Source: a bacterium
GTDB lineage: Bacteria > Electryoneota > RPQS01
Assembly (NCBI GenBank): GCA_028711875.1
Contig: JAQTRJ010000122.1
Span: 1-6,608, forward strand
Direction of reading: 5' to 3'
Length of the DNA: 6,608 nt
Positions 6,073 through 6,608 of the stretch are shown piece after piece; position 1 is the stretch's first letter, and every line of letters starts with the position of its first letter. A program made the position numbers and the translations under genes. The notes beneath the pieces are model-generated. The model saw nothing but the letters and a program-made list of their open reading frames with translations, was not told where the DNA came from and searched no databases.

Positions 6073-6077
6073 CCTCC
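6073..6077 (-). promoter_or_regulatory. Ribosome-binding site of flgE
   Basis: GGAGG lies ten bases before the first of two tandem ATG codons (6060-6062 and 6057-6059). At that spacing the first ATG is favoured, since the second would be thirteen bases away. A second, stronger AGGAGG lies further upstream at 6108-6113, an unusual doubling discussed in the findings. Confidence 0.65.
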
Positions 6078-6134
6078 ACGGGCTTCAGTCGTTCCACCCG
6101 TTTTGGGCCTCCTACAAGAGGGCCGGCCCGGTGA

Positions 6135-6533
6135 TTAGACGATGACTGCACTATCTATCTGTGTGAACACATTCCCGCTCTGAGCCGCTCCGTCCACGGC
6201 CGTGATCACCGTGCGGTTCTTTACGCTGACCACGAACGCCAGATTATCCATCAGCACCAGCGACTCCCGCGCGCCCTTCCCGGCCGCGCTCTGTACTCCC
6301 TGCTGCAACCGCTGCATCTGCGGCTCGGTCAGAGATATTTGCCGCGACAGCAGCCGCGACTGCGCATGAGCCGAAAACGAAAGCGGCTTGCTCTGTCCCA
6401 GCTCCTGCTCGAACACCGTTTGAAAATCCGTCCCGCGCGCGGCCCCGCTTCGCGACGGTTCCGTCGTCGGCTGAATCGGCTGCGTTCCGGTGAGCCCCGG
6501 AATCGGCGGAAGTTTTCCGATGGCGTCCGTCAC
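6135..6533 (-). CDS. Flagellar operon protein, TIGR02530 type (role unknown)
   Basis: A 132-residue protein matching the conserved but uncharacterised flagellar operon family TIGR02530, found between flgD and flgE in many bacteria. The N-terminal half (1-50) is Pro/Thr/Gln-rich and probably disordered. The conserved half starts at LSFSAHAQSRLLSRQISLTE (51-70) and continues through QRLQQGVQSAAGKGARESLV (74-93), LMDNLAFVVSVKNRTVITAV (94-113) and D114, all of which fit the family pattern of 'SkHAq.RL..R.I.Ls' and 'KGa.eSLvlm...l.VsVKNrTVIT'. No signal peptide, membrane helix or cysteine is present. The start is GTG at 6531-6533, three bases after the flgD stop, with AAGGAAGGA about six bases upstream. 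Its fixed place among hook genes suggests a hook-assembly role, but that is inference. Confidence 0.88.
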   Translation of the reverse strand: MTDAIGKLPPIPGLTGTQPIQPTTEPSRSGAARGTDFQTVFEQELGQSKPLSFSAHAQSRLLSRQISLTEPQMQRLQQGVQSAAGKGARESLVLMDNLAFVVSVKNRTVITAVDGAAQSGNVFTQIDSAVIV

Positions 6534-6536
6534 GGA

Positions 6537-6608
6537 TTATCCTTCCTTCTCTTCATCGGGTTCGCTGAGAGAAATCACGTCCCCGAGCGCGATCTCGCGA
6601 TCGCCCAC
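6537..6608 (-). CDS. flgD: Flagellar hook-capping protein FlgD, C-terminal end (partial, enters from right edge)
   Basis: The last 23 codons plus TAA of a gene entering from the right edge. The visible sequence GDREIALGDVISLSEPDEEK contains G-x-x-E-I-x-L-x-D-V, the typical closing pattern of FlgD hook-cap proteins, and ends in a short acidic tail. Its position just before the TIGR02530-type gene and flgE agrees with FlgD. FlgD caps the growing hook and guides FlgE polymerisation. Only a short tail is visible, so the call leans on gene order. Confidence 0.75.
   Translation of the reverse strand: MGDREIALGDVISLSEPDEEKEG

Noticed and set aside
6120..6129. GGGCCGGCCC palindrome after the TIGR02530-type gene as a terminator
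   Set aside because: It is a short palindrome with no loop and no U-tract, common in GC-rich DNA, and flgE follows closely in the same operon.
4938..6134. 398-codon plus-strand open frame
   Set aside because: It is entirely antisense to flgE and its leader, is extremely Arg-rich with no recognisable domain, and has no ribosome-binding site; flgE matches its family throughout, so this is a shadow.

Overview
This is a flagellar biosynthesis locus in which every supported gene lies on the minus strand, so transcription runs from high to low coordinates. In transcript order it holds: the 3' tip of flgD (hook cap), a small TIGR02530-type 'flagellar operon protein', flgE (hook), a 206-bp intergenic break with a strong hairpin, then fliL, fliM, a FliY-like fliN, fliO, fliP, fliQ, and finally the 5' part of an HDOD-domain gene that runs off the left edge. 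The two edge genes are partial. The long open frames on the plus strand are antisense shadows of these genes, a common effect in GC-rich coding DNA.

Layout: 6537-6608 flgD end; 6135-6533 TIGR02530-type protein; 4395-6062 flgE; 4177-4394 intergenic region with hairpin, pyrimidine-rich tract and inverted repeat; 3625-4176 fliL; 2629-3618 fliM; 1758-2636 fliN; 1411-1758 fliO; 665-1414 fliP; 387-656 fliQ; 1-390 HDOD protein. The fliL-to-HDOD block is very tight. Its genes are separated by at most 9 bases or overlap (fliM/fliN by 8 bases, fliN/fliO by 1, fliO/fliP and fliQ/HDOD by 4), which points to one translationally coupled operon.

How the parts work together: FlgD and FlgE build the hook, with the TIGR02530-type protein a likely accessory. 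FliL is a stator-associated inner-membrane protein. FliM and FliN form the C-ring switch. FliO, FliP and FliQ belong to the flagellar type III export gate. The HDOD protein is probably regulatory.

Organism: the order flgD / TIGR02530 / flgE / fliL / fliM / fliN / fliO / fliP / fliQ resembles the large flagellar operons of Firmicutes, Thermotogae, spirochaetes and several less-studied phyla, rather than the E. coli arrangement. DNA is GC-rich by eye. An HDOD gene directly after fliQ suggests a Gram-negative or candidate-phylum bacterium, but I cannot name the phylum with confidence.

The points most worth a second look are: (i) the hook protein has a single cysteine, in a Lys-x12-Cys-Asn arrangement matching the residues known to form the lysinoalanine hook cross-link in spirochaetes; (ii) an HDOD gene occupies the usual place of fliR; (iii) FliN has an N-terminal CheC/FliY-like domain whose phosphatase Asn appears lost; (iv) flbD/motA/motB are absent between flgE and fliL, replaced by a structured non-coding segment.
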